From Lantana camara (taxonomy: Eukaryota; Streptophyta; Magnoliopsida; Lamiales; Verbenaceae): a DNA stretch of 64,000 nucleotides. This document shows positions 46,550 through 57,254 of this stretch, piece by piece. Position 1 is the first letter of the stretch; each line of letters starts with the position of its first letter. The notes beneath the pieces were generated by a model. It did not search any database and had not been told where the DNA came from. It was given only the letters and a program-made list of their open reading frames with translations. The stretch lies in the NCBI GenBank assembly GCA_037501455.1, contig CM074856.1:48575001-48639000 (forward strand), given 5' to 3'. The translations under genes and the position numbers were made by a program.

Positions 46550-47037
46550 GTCAATTACACCCAAATTTCAACCCAAAACATCTACCCAAACAGCGCGAAG
46601 AATCTAAACAAACAAGCAGAATTCAACTCTGATCTATCTCAGTTTGAAGTTCAAATTTTGAGCGAATAAAATCACTCGAATCAAATGTATATATCCTGCA
46701 GGAATTACTGGAATTCATGCATTGGAATCTTCAGAGCTTCTTCGCGGGAGGATTTTTAAACCAACTGAACCCGGGGTTTACCGTTTGAGTTACTTGCGTA
46801 TGTCATGAAGTAAATTGCAGTATTGCACCAAAGTTCCTTTATTTTGTAAAAGTGACCCTTATGTTGTAAAATATAATATAAAACCCCCAATAATTTATAA
46901 AAGTTGTTCGACGCCCCCTGACTCCATTTATGTAAAGTATTACATGCAAATTTTCAATAGCACAGATGAATGTTTTTCTAGAAAACTACTTCCTTCGATT
47001 ATTTTTCTAAGGGGTAATTACATTTAGCTCTCTTTAC
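46550..47037 (-). promoter_or_regulatory. Upstream region of YTH copy 1
   Basis: Leader and promoter of copy 1. The block 46680-47020 (TTCTTCGCGGGAGGATT ... TTATAAAAGTTGTTCGACGCC) is repeated upstream of copy 3 at 61870-62130 and partly upstream of copy 2 at 54205-54380, so the promoter was duplicated with the gene. Confidence 0.55.
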
Positions 47038-47189
47038 GGCATGATTGGTATGCATGAATAGAATGAGGTAGGAAATGAATGGACTTTGTAATGAAATGGA
47101 CAAAGGAATGAAATAACTTTATTATAGCATTCCTATGATTGGTATGCCAAGTAATAAAATTAGTAATGAAATAAAAAATTTAGATTTAT

Positions 47190-47221
<32 letters not shown>

Positions 47222-48042
47222 GTATATGGTTAAAAATATTTTAAATTTTTTATTTTGACCAATATTATATTTTTATATGTAAATATATTATTACTATATT
47301 ATATCTAATGTGTTATATATTTATGACATTTGTTTTATGTACTATATACATTTGATATAATGTTTGACATTTAAAAATAAAATAATATATTGAACATATT
47401 TTTTAAATATATAATATATAATATATTTATATAGGGGCAATTTTTGAAAACTCCCCATGGGTTTGAAAACTTCCTTTTAGCTCCCCATTTTCAAATACAT
47501 CATTTGGTGTTTTAGATACGCGATTCTGGGATTTAGATACGCAATTCTGGGATTTAGATACATGATTCTGGGATTTAGATACATGATTTTTTCCTTGTAT
47601 TTCAAATACATCATTTGGAGTTTTAGATACGCGATTCTTGAGTTTTAATACATCATTTTTTAAAATGGGGAGCTAAAAGGAATTTGACTTATCATTTGGG
47701 GAGTTTTCGGGAATTCCCCGTTTATATATTTCCTTATATTTAATATAATTTATTAAATTTTTAACTTGATTATTAGTATTTAAGTTTTATTTATAAAAAT
47801 AATAAAATATAATATGTATTTAATAAATATATGACAACAATATAAGAATAATGATAAATTTTGCACCTTGGGAATGGCTAATATCATGTGGGATCAAATG
47901 AATGGTTAATTTCATGTTTGTAGGAATGAGTATTACCGTGGGAATGAGCATTCCTAATCATATTTTGTACAAATCAAGCGTTTGGAAATGAATGCAGTAA
48001 TACTCATTCTATTCTCACCTCATTCCATCATACCAATCATGA
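47038..48042. mobile_element. MITE with CATGATTGGTATG inverted ends, about 1 kb
   Basis: The left terminus GCATGATTGGTATGCATGAATAG is mirrored on the right by CATACCAATCATGAC, and GAATGAGGT is matched by ACCTCATTC. The flanks do not show an obvious target duplication, so the superfamily is unassigned. A (TAA)n run lies at about 47190-47222. Another MITE is nested within it. Confidence 0.6.
47434..47720. mobile_element. Nested MITE, 287 bp, with a four-fold ATTCTGGGATTTAGATAC repeat
   Basis: Ends GGGGCAATTTTTGAAAACTC and GAGTTTTCGGGAATTCCCCG are inverted. A probable 8-bp duplication TTTATATA flanks it (47426-47433, 47721-47728), although AT-richness weakens that. The centre has four near-tandem copies of TTTAGATACGCGATTCTGGG and flanking CAAATACATCATTTGG repeats. 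Confidence 0.65.
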
Positions 48043-49237
48043 CATTAGAGTTTTAGATATTACTTTATTACATTTTGTCCCCTTTTAAAAATTATAAGTC
48101 ATATGAGATTAGTTCCTATTAAATTTAGAGTGACCTCATAAATTTTGGGATTTGAATTTTATGTTTTACTCCTACCATAAATTTAGGGTAACTTGATATA
48201 ATTACCTATTAAGGCAGGAATAAAACGAAAAATTTAAGTCCTAATTCTACGACGTCACCATAAATTTAACGAAAAACTAATCTAATTTAATTATAATTTT
48301 TAGAAGGTGTCAAAAATTAATAAAATGACTAACAAAGGTCCAATTGTAATATTCAAAACTCGAAAGAGTGATAAATGTAATTAACCCTTTTTTTTAAATT
48401 GAGAAATGATAGTCAAAATAGTTAAATGACCAAAACAAATCCATAAAAAAATTTATTTTTGTTGCACTATACCTATAAACTACTATTATTATTATGTTGA
48501 AAAAATAAATTTATAATTGACAATGACGTAGATTTCAAATTTAAAAAATTAAGTTTGAAATTAAAATGAAATGTTGGTTTGGTTAATTAAAATTTATTCC
48601 AAATAATTTTATCTATCCAGCCATATATTTGAGAATTTTAAATTTGAAGTTAAATTTAATTTGAAAACTATTTCATCTCAAAATTAATAATATCCGAAAC
48701 ATATGAAGGGTAATTCCGCGAACCAACATAGGCATCCGCCATATTTCAAGCTAATCTATTGATTATAATATTAACATTATGATGAATAAACGAAAATCGA
48801 AAATTAGAAAAAGTGGAACAGTTACGAGCAATATCAAGAAAAATACTAAAAAACAAAGACAATATAGAAATTGGCTTATTTAAATTATTTGACAATTGCT
48901 TTTGTATAATTAGATTCTTGTAGTTACATACAATAATAGAAAAACTATTTTATATCACCCCCTTTCACATATGACCTACGACTCTTATGATTTCGAGAAG
49001 ATCATAACATCATAAAATTGTCAAACAATCAAATATATATGTATTTATTCATATACCGATTAAAAAGAGAATATCAAAAAGCAACTAAAATAGGACCATA
49101 TAGTTTCCCTAAAATCAATTACGGCTATTAATATAGTTCTTCCTACGCATAAAACAATAATTTGGATGAGATAAAATTGACAAAATGGTATACGTAAACA
49201 GGGTTTTGGAGCAGGGGCCTCCAAAAAAGGGTTAAAC
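48043..49237. other. AT-rich spacer of duplication unit 2
   Basis: No gene seen. Segments near 48470-48660 and 48940-49230 align with 55660-55880 and 56400-56750, and the former also with 62690-62820. This shows that the tandem duplication extends into the spacer. Confidence 0.55.
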
Positions 49238-49381
49238 TAGGGATTCAAACCAGTCGAATTGAGTCTCGACCTTTTCTGCTCGCGAGCCAATGAGCCAAAC
49301 CAAAACCGGCTCGGTTCGACATGTCAACATCGGGCCCAAACACGGGCTTTTGTTGGGCCGGCTCGACTCATTTGAAGTTTA
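49238..49381. mobile_element. Short hAT MITE, 144 bp, with an exact 8-bp duplication
   Basis: Ends TAGGGATTCAAACCAG and CTCATTTGAAGTTTA, flanked by GGTTAAAC (49230-49237 and 49382-49389). The interior GGCTCG/CGAGCC repeats resemble the ends of the hAT at 27880, so it may be a non-autonomous derivative of that family. The orthologous insertion in unit 3 is at 56754-56904. Confidence 0.8.
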
Positions 49382-49740
49382 GGTTAAACCAAACATGTCA
49401 AGTTTGGTCAAAGACATGCAGTACATCACAAACTACAATTGATCTAGAAGTTAAACTATATCAAATAAACAAATATCTAAACTATTCATCAATAAATATA
49501 CATAAGCAAATAAAGAAGTTGATATAAGGCATGAGGAATTGGTGCAAATGACTCCTTTTAAACTGTACAAGTATGATACAGAAACTGGAGATCTATACAA
49601 ACAGCCTTTCTTGGTCAAGATATGATACAAAAAGTACTGGAGATCTATATATACTCAAAGTTGTCAAGTTTGATCAATTTTCAAAGGACAAGTATTCTCC
49701 TTTCCATCTGTATTCTGCCTTGCGCTAAAATTCGGTAAAG

Positions 49741-52700
49741 CTAGTAAAACAACTCGTAACGATTATCTGACTTGGGGCTAAGAGTAATATCCAATCTATC
49801 TTGTAGTTGGTTCATTAACTCTTTCTGATTATAATATGGAAAATATTGGAGGAGGGATTTCTCAGCATCATAATTCTTGAAAATCTTCAACATCTGGATT
49901 CCATGTCTCATTTCCACCTGAAATGGAGTAAAATTGACACATAAGTCGAGCATGCATACAACTGAATCTCTTTCGAATCATTTCAGGAGTTATTTCAGTA
50001 GTCAGAAGAAACAAGAAAACATGAGAGATGGTTAAATAAACTTGCAAGAGATTAGAATCTACTGTTCATGGTGTCTAGACGGAAGAGAAACTATCTAATA
50101 AGCAAAATATTGTAACAAATCTACAATTTTTTCATGGAAGTCCTAAAACACATTGCAGTTAAAATATCATTGCAGCCGTTTTTTAATATCTCAATTAGAT
50201 TAATGGGTTCGGAAATCTGGTAAGGACATAAAGCACTTGTTCCAAAAAGTAATTGTTCAAGGGAAACAATACCTCTTGTGCATTTAGACTCTGAGTAACA
50301 GGCTTGCCTTCATTATTTTCAAGAACTATATCTTTTAACAGATAGCTAGGTACGTCTTTGATAATATGCCACTTGACAGGAAACTGCCCATTCCAACCAT
50401 ACCCCATCCAGCCATCATCAATGTTTCGAAAATCAACTGGCCCAACCATTTCTGCTATACCAACAAATTTTCCACTTGTATCAACCTGCAGGAAGTTATT
50501 ACATTTTTTCAGAACTGTGGTTTAAACAGAACGATCCTATTCTCATTTTATACTTATTTAAGAATATATGATTTTAAGCTCATAAAAATAATAGCATGTA
50601 TTGGGTCAAAACAGTGTACCAGGGGAAGTTTTTGTATGATATCAATCCTTAAAAGAAGTTTTTGTCGTTAACCCAAACCTCAAGGTATGTTTGTGCAATT
50701 ATCCCTTAAGTATATCTGGAATGACTTAAAGAAAACGTGATCTGATGTGCATTTGCATTCAACAGCAGCAGATTTTTTGGCTACTACTAACCACGATATA
50801 TGGTGTCCTAGTTCATTAAAGCACTCACTTGCTCCTCAAAGAGTGGACATTAACAAATGCAAGTACAGTCAGTCAAGAAGTTCAAGAAACTGACCGAGAA
50901 AAACAGAAATACGGGACAAATGCCTTTCCCTTGATTTGCTTCACGATAGGCAGCATCCAGTATCGAGTTTCCTAATTCTGTGCTTGCCCAAATATTACAT
51001 CTTATACTTCTATGGATATTCTCCTCGTTGTAAGACTTAATAACAAAAAACTTTGCACGTTCACAGTCAGTCTTGAAATTTGGGAATTTGCAGTCTGTGT
51101 TATACCAAGATGTCGATTCAACACCTCCATCACCTGATGCAGAACTCTTGCCTTTTTGCTTTGAAGCCCTTGGTTCCTTGATTTGGTATTTATATCCCTA
51201 CCATGTCCGAAGGCCAGTCAAAATGAATTGATTTCACATCAGACATTCAGGACATGTTCATAAAATTATCAAACCTACCTGTGGAACAATTTGTCCACCT
51301 GATCTACATCTGCCTTGAGGTTGAGTGCGTACATTTTGAGAAGATGTGGGCTTGCTTGTGTCTAAGGAACCTGAATGACTTTAAAGTCCAAGGACACTAC
51401 TTCCAGAGTGATAAACACCTGTTCCTTCCCTCGTACTACTTCCTGATGAGGATAATTCAGCCTGTGAAGGAGGACGTGCAGAAGTAACATGTTGTGTGCC
51501 ATATGAAACTGGACCATAGTAAGGCAGACCAGAATACATTTGATGCGGAGAGAACTGTGGGCCACCACTCATTATAGGGAACCCAGAGAGAGCAAGAGGT
51601 GGAAACTGACCATATGCCATCTGGGAGCAGCCATAGCCGTGGGGAATTAAGAACGGCGAGTAATCATTGTACATTGCCTTCAACAAGATTGAACAAAACA
51701 TTTAGTAACTACAACAGTCCATCTAGAATGAATCATACATTTGCAACAAAATTATCAATTGCTACCCATGGTATTGCATTGAAATTGTTGGCACCAACAT
51801 AGTCTTGTGAAGGGGGACGTGCAGATGTAACTTGTTGTGGGCCACATGAAACTGGATGATAGTAAGGCAGACTAGAATGCATTTGATGTGGTGGGAGCCA
51901 TGGGCCACCACTGAACCCAGAGGGAGCACAAGGTGGAAACTGTCCATATGCCGTCTGGGAGCAGTCATAGCCGTGGGGAAATAAGAACTGCAGGGTATAA
52001 TTGTGCATTGCCTTCAACAAGATTGAACACAACATTTAGTAACTACGACAGTAAATCTAGAACGAAATCATACATTCACAACAAAATTATCAATAGCTAC
52101 CACTTGTATTGCATTTAAGTTGTTGGCATCTACATAGTTTGAATGCCTACCCCAGTTACCAATGTGATTGTTATAACCTGGACAAAGGCAAAGGCAAGAT
52201 TAATACCCAAGCAACAGTAAGTACAAACAAAAATAATACAAGCACCGGAAAACACAATTGTCTTCCAACATCACCTTAGATAGTGTTACAGTGTTAGCTT
52301 GTAAGCTAACCAGAATAGTCTTTTGGTTTGAATTTAAATAATAAGAGTATTTCTACACATGCATACCAACAACTGTAAACATGAACTAATTGGATTGACT
52401 TGTAGAAACAACTAACCTCCACGGTGATGACCTTGTTCCTGAGGAATACGGGAATTAAAGTGGGCTTCAGGTGCCCGTGAGGTGCCAGGCATCTCTTTGG
52501 AATTTCCAGGAGTCGAAGAGCTGGGCGCACCTTGACACCAACTTGATGATACATTACTCTCATCTTTTGGCGAAATTGTCTGGATAATGGATTCAAAGCA
52601 AAGTACTGACGAAACATATCAACTATGCTTATAATGACATAAAACTTTAAACAACAAAAACGAAGAAAAGTATGCAATCTTGATAAGTCACCTGTTCTGG

Positions 52701-53492
52701 AACATTATGCAGCTCAACAGCTTTGCCTACATTCCACAGGGAAATCCAGAGTTTCAATACAAGGGTAAGAGATTAAATATTCACCAGCAATATACAGAAA
52801 TCGCAAGATATTTGAGTTACAATCTCAAACACTTTATCGGTCAAGACTCAAGAAACAAGAACACCCAACGATAAATGGAATTTAGATTTTAGAAATGACA
52901 AGCTTCCTTCATTGATCCAAGAATAGCTCAAGCAACTCAAAATCGTACTCTTATTTATCTATTTTTACTTTTCATACGATTTTATTAGAGTTTTTTTGCT
53001 TGGTTACCCATTTGATATACCTAATTAGCGCTCTTAACCTATCATTTGAAATGTCTCAAATCGAACCTCTAATTGTACAAAATTAGCATTAAATTAACAC
53101 CCAAAATCCTATAAGGTCATAATAACAACTACCGTAGGGTATTGTATGCTAATTTAATACAATGATAGGATTTCAAATCATAAGATTTTTGGTACAATAA
53201 AGTCGATTTTATTACAGAGAACAAATCAGAGTATCAGACAGCTCAAACCATGAGTTCTCAGAAAATACCCAATTGAGTACAAAACCAGTATATTGTGAAT
53301 GAGCCCTAGAACTGAATTCAAGTAACGAAGTTGAAGACAGTAAATCAAATCCTTCAAGAAATCTTTCCAATACAGACACTCACAAATTACATAAACCAAG
53401 AAATGCAGAAAAGCACAGAGAAACGCATAAACAGCGCGAAGAACGGATGAAAGTGAAGAACGGAGAGCGTCGCCCAAATCCTTGGAATCCAT
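49741..53492 (-). pseudogene. YTH-domain gene copy 2, likely pseudogene
   Basis: Exons match copy 1: 53492-about 53454, 52726-52692, 52579-52417, 52177-52101, 52011-51766, 51677-51279, 51197-50895, 50485-50273 and 49917-49741. Exon 6 has a CAA-to-TAA change relative to copy 1 at about 51383, giving a premature stop before the YTH domain. The exon 1 donor of copy 1 (TTCAA|GTTCG) is changed to TTCACTTTC, so the normal first splice is lost; a weak alternative GT lies a few codons upstream. The YTH frame itself stays open and keeps the cage tryptophans (IWAS, GWMGYGW). The truncated product would be a disordered N-terminus only. Intron 1 carries a 216-bp insertion. Confidence 0.82.
52988..53203. 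mobile_element. 216-bp insertion in intron 1 of YTH copy 2
   Basis: An 11-bp direct repeat CGATTTTATTA at 52977-52987 and 53204-53214 flanks DNA absent from copy 1, where CGATTTTATTA occurs once before CAGAGAAC. The ends (GAGTTTTTTTGC and CAATAAAGT) are not clearly inverted. The class is unknown; a SINE or Mutator-type MITE is possible. Confidence 0.7.
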
Positions 53493-54569
53493 GACAATTA
53501 CACCCAAATTTCAATCCAAAACAGCGCGAAGAAACTAACAAACAAGCAGAATTCAACTCTGATCTATCTCAGTTTGAAGTTGAAATTTTGAGCGAGTAAA
53601 ATCACTCGAATCAAACGTATCTATCTCCAGGAATCATTGAAATTCAGGCATTGGAATCTTCTGAGCTTCTTCGCGGGAGGATTCAAACGGATATTTTATA
53701 TATTTCAGCTATGTGGTAGTATTAATTTAAAAAAAAAAAAAACGAAAACATGGGATATAAAAATTGACAGGTAAAACTTTGTATTTTTAAAATATTTATA
53801 TAGCAAATCCTAAAATTTTATAATGTATTTAATACGTATTTTTAGCACAATTAAAATAATAATTTTCTCTATTTATTGGATATGAGATGATTAATTTACC
53901 CTTTTATTTTTATATTGTGATACACATCTCATTTTATATACACCAAAACCTTCGTATAAAATAAGAATTGCATAAAGAACCTATAAACATAAAAAAGAAA
54001 AAAAGTCATCAATAAATAAACAATAGACATTGAAAAATAAATTCGAAATTTAGGTTTAATTTGTGAAGATAAAATAGAGCTATTATATATATTTAAATTA
54101 TAATAATATCATCTAAAGGGGTAAGTGTGCAATTGTATTTAAAATATATAATTTTTTATGTTAATTTTTATAATATAGAATTTTTTTGCTCATTTCACCT
54201 GACATAGGGGATATGTTGAGTTGCTTGCATATATTATGAAGTAAATTGCAGTGTTGCACCAAAATTCCTTTGTATTTGTAAAAGTGACCCTCATGTTGTA
54301 AAGTATAATATAAAACCCCCCATAATTTATAAAAGTTGTTCAATGCCCTCCGAGTCCACTTTATGTAAAATATTTCATACAAATTTTCAGTAAATTCGTA
54401 GTAAATTTATAGCAAAAGGGTTTTTACTGTGAATTTGGATCTTTTGCTTCTTCTTTTTTGCCGTCGTAAAAGATAATTTTTTAATAGCGGCAGACCAATG
54501 TTTTTTAAGAAAATTAATTACTCTTAAAGATGATTCCATTTTTTTCTCACGTTTAAGAAATGACAGTTA
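53493..54569 (-). promoter_or_regulatory. Altered upstream region of YTH copy 2
   Basis: The first ~190 bp match copy 1 as far as TTCTTCGCGGGAGGATT (53682). The next ~520 bp is AT-rich DNA not seen upstream of the other copies. Homology resumes at GTTGAGTTGCTTGC (54213). This replacement or insertion displaces the shared promoter block away from the gene. Confidence 0.55.
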
Positions 54570-55623
54570 GGGGATGTTTGTAAATTCTACTGCATAAGTA
54601 GAAGTTAAATTAAGAGTAGAAGTTGTAAAAAATCGCAGTAGTAAAAATTGTGAGTGCTTGGAAAAAAAAAAAGTGATAAGCAGAAAAATAATCAGTTGAA
54701 TATTTGGAGAGAAAAGTTGATAATCACTTTTAACTTTTATAAACTTACTAATTTACCCGGAAATATTTGGAAACATTTTTGTGTTATAATATGATGTAAG
54801 TATTATATTAAATATAAATTATTACCATTTTGTATAAGATTAATCAAACATAAAATTATTTTATATATATCTTTATTTATCTATACTATTATATTAAGCG
54901 TCAGGGGTAGATAGAAACCGTCTCATGTCTTGAACTCTTTCCTTTTCTGCGCCTGACTTTTAAAATATTTTCTCTCTTGAACTCTTTTATTTTCTTTCCT
55001 AAACTTTTAAAATATTTTCTTTTCTTTTAATTTATTTATATATTAACTCTTAACCTCATTTCTCTCTTTCGTATTATCTCTTAACTCTAATTTTTTGTTC
55101 TTTTATTTTTTTCCATCATATTTTTATTTTTTTATTATTATTTTGATCTATTAGATTATGATTTTTTTTTATATTTTTAATTTATTTTTATCTATATTAT
55201 TATATTAAGCATTTAAACCATTTAATATTATTATTAATATAAAAAATTAATTTTAATATATTTTAATGTTTTTTTTTTCATGCACACGCATCGAGTGTGC
55301 GTGGTTACTAGTAAATTTTAAAAAAGAGAAAAGAATTACATAATAATTGTAGATTTTTTTTAAATTACTGATTGGCGTAGAAAAAAAATATCAACAAACA
55401 TATAAACTTTGGAGTTTTATTTGTTTCTATAAAGTTAATTTAGAAATATTAATGTTTTAGTAAGATTATTATTGTCAAAAAATGGAATTTTAAATAAATG
55501 CAAAAAACCGTATAATCCATAAGTAAAATTGAAAAGTATATCCTTGACTGCTTTTGGATTCTAGTTTATTTCTGCTGAAAATAAGCTCGTAAGTGCTTAT
55601 TTTTAGAATTTACAAACACTCCC
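54570..55623. mobile_element. PIF/Harbinger (Tourist-like) MITE
   Basis: Ends GGGGATGTTTGTAAATTCT and AGAATTTACAAACACTCCC are flanked by TTA on both sides (54567-54569 and 55624-55626). A GGGNNTGTTTG terminus with a TTA duplication is the Tourist signature. It contains a Helitron at 54880-55311, so its own length without that is about 620 bp. Confidence 0.72.
54880..55311 (+). mobile_element. Small Helitron, 432 bp, nested in the Harbinger MITE
   Basis: Starts TCTATACTATTATATTAAGC after A and ends with hairpin CATGCACACGCATCGAGTGT paired through GTGCGTG, then GTTACTAG followed by T. The hairpin has a nine-pair stem with one wobble. A second Helitron-like start (TCTATATTATTATATTAAGC) at 55191 indicates a nested or concatenated copy. 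No Rep/helicase. Confidence 0.82.
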
Positions 55624-55626
55624 TTA

Positions 55627-56753
55627 ATATAATTAATAGGTCAAAATAATCCATAAAATTTCAACTATACCCATAAACTATTGCTACTACTTTTTTTTTT
55701 TTTTTTGGTCTAAACCAAAGTATTTACCGTCAATTATAATGACTAGTTCTTTCACTAACTATTATTATCATGTTGAAAAAATAAATGCACAATTAAAAGA
55801 AATGATTAGCCAAACTTTGATTAGAATTACCTAAAAGAAAATTAATCCATCCGCCATAAATTTGAGAATTCTAAATTTCAAGTTAAATTTAATTTGATAT
55901 TTGTTCAGATTTGATATTCTAAATTAAATGATATATAGCTTTATCTTATTTCTTCAGGTGATTTATAGATTATAATTCCATTCCCTATGATTTAAGATTA
56001 TCTAAAAATTTAGTTTATAGAATCAAATTCATCTCATCATTAGCTATATGCCCTGATTTTCATAACTGATTTCAATAAAATTTAATAGTTTTAATAAGTG
56101 TAAGGAGAAACAATAGTTTCATAAGAATCAATTTGACAAGCTTTAGCGGTGGTGACGATGTTTGCTTAGTGATCAATTTGATAAGTTTCATTATTACATA
56201 TGCATCAACTTTTTTAGGAAAAAAACATTTAAATCTCTAAAAGACCTCTACGTATGGAGAATTTTCTATTTATTAGCAAGTCATAAAGGGTGAAAGTGTA
56301 CTTAATTATGATAAGGGAAGTTGATATATATATATATATCTCTCGACAATGTGTATTTCTAAAAATATAACATGCTTTCGTATAAGATTCTTATAGTTTC
56401 ATACCATCATAGAAGAACTATTTTATGCCATCCCCTTTTACATATATGACCTACAAGTCTACAACTCTTATGATTTCGATTCATAACATCATAAAATTGT
56501 TAAAAAATCTAGTTTATACATATATATAAAACAATAACATCATATAATCGTCATACTTAAGCTTTTTTAGCCAAAATTATGAGTACTCGAGACATTAAAA
56601 TTAATAATTTACTTAACTCACTCCGATCAAAATTGCAAATTCTAATATTCATAAAACTTAATTGAAAAAGATAATTTCGACTAGATAAAATTGACACAAT
56701 GTTATACGTAAGACAGGGTTTTGGAGTAGGGGCCTCCAAGAAAGGGGTTAAAG
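55627..56753. other. AT-rich spacer of duplication unit 3
   Basis: No gene. Parts are homologous to the spacer of unit 2 (GTTGAAAAAATAAAT, ATATATGACCTACAA, GTTTTGGAGTAGGGGCCTCC). Several (TA)n tracts. Confidence 0.5.
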
Positions 56754-56904
56754 TAGGGATTAAAACGAATCGAATCGAGTCCTAACATTTTTTGCTCGCA
56801 AGCCACAAATTTTTGACGAGCCAAGCACGAACTCGATTTGGCACGTCAACGTCTAGCCCAAACACGAATTTTTGTCAAGCCGGCTCGACTGATTTGCAGC
56901 CCTA
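56754..56904. mobile_element. Short hAT MITE in unit 3, 151 bp
   Basis: Ends TAGGGATTAAAACGAATCG and GACTGATTTGCAGCCCTA with flanks GGTTAAAG and GATTACAC, decayed forms of the GGTTAAAC duplication in unit 2. Same insertion as 49238-49381, and the better preserved right end TGCAGCCCTA matches the terminus of the hAT at 27880. Confidence 0.78.
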
Positions 56905-57254
56905 GATTACACCAAACATGTCAAGCTTGGTCAAAGACGTGCAAGACATCACAAACTACAGTTGATCTAAAAGTTACATAGGCATATTAAAATAACAAAT
57001 ATACATGAGCAAATAAAGAAGTTGATATAAGGCATGAAGAATTGGTGCAAATGACTCCTTTTATACTGTACAAGTGTATATGATACAGAAACTGGAGATC
57101 TATACTTACAGCCTTTCTTGGTCAAGATATGATACAAAAAGTACTGGAGATCTATATATACTCAAAGTTGTCAAGTTTGATCAACTTTCAAAGGACAAGT
57201 ATTCTCCTTTCCATCTGTATTCTTCCTTGCGCTAAAAATTCAGTAAAGCTAGTA

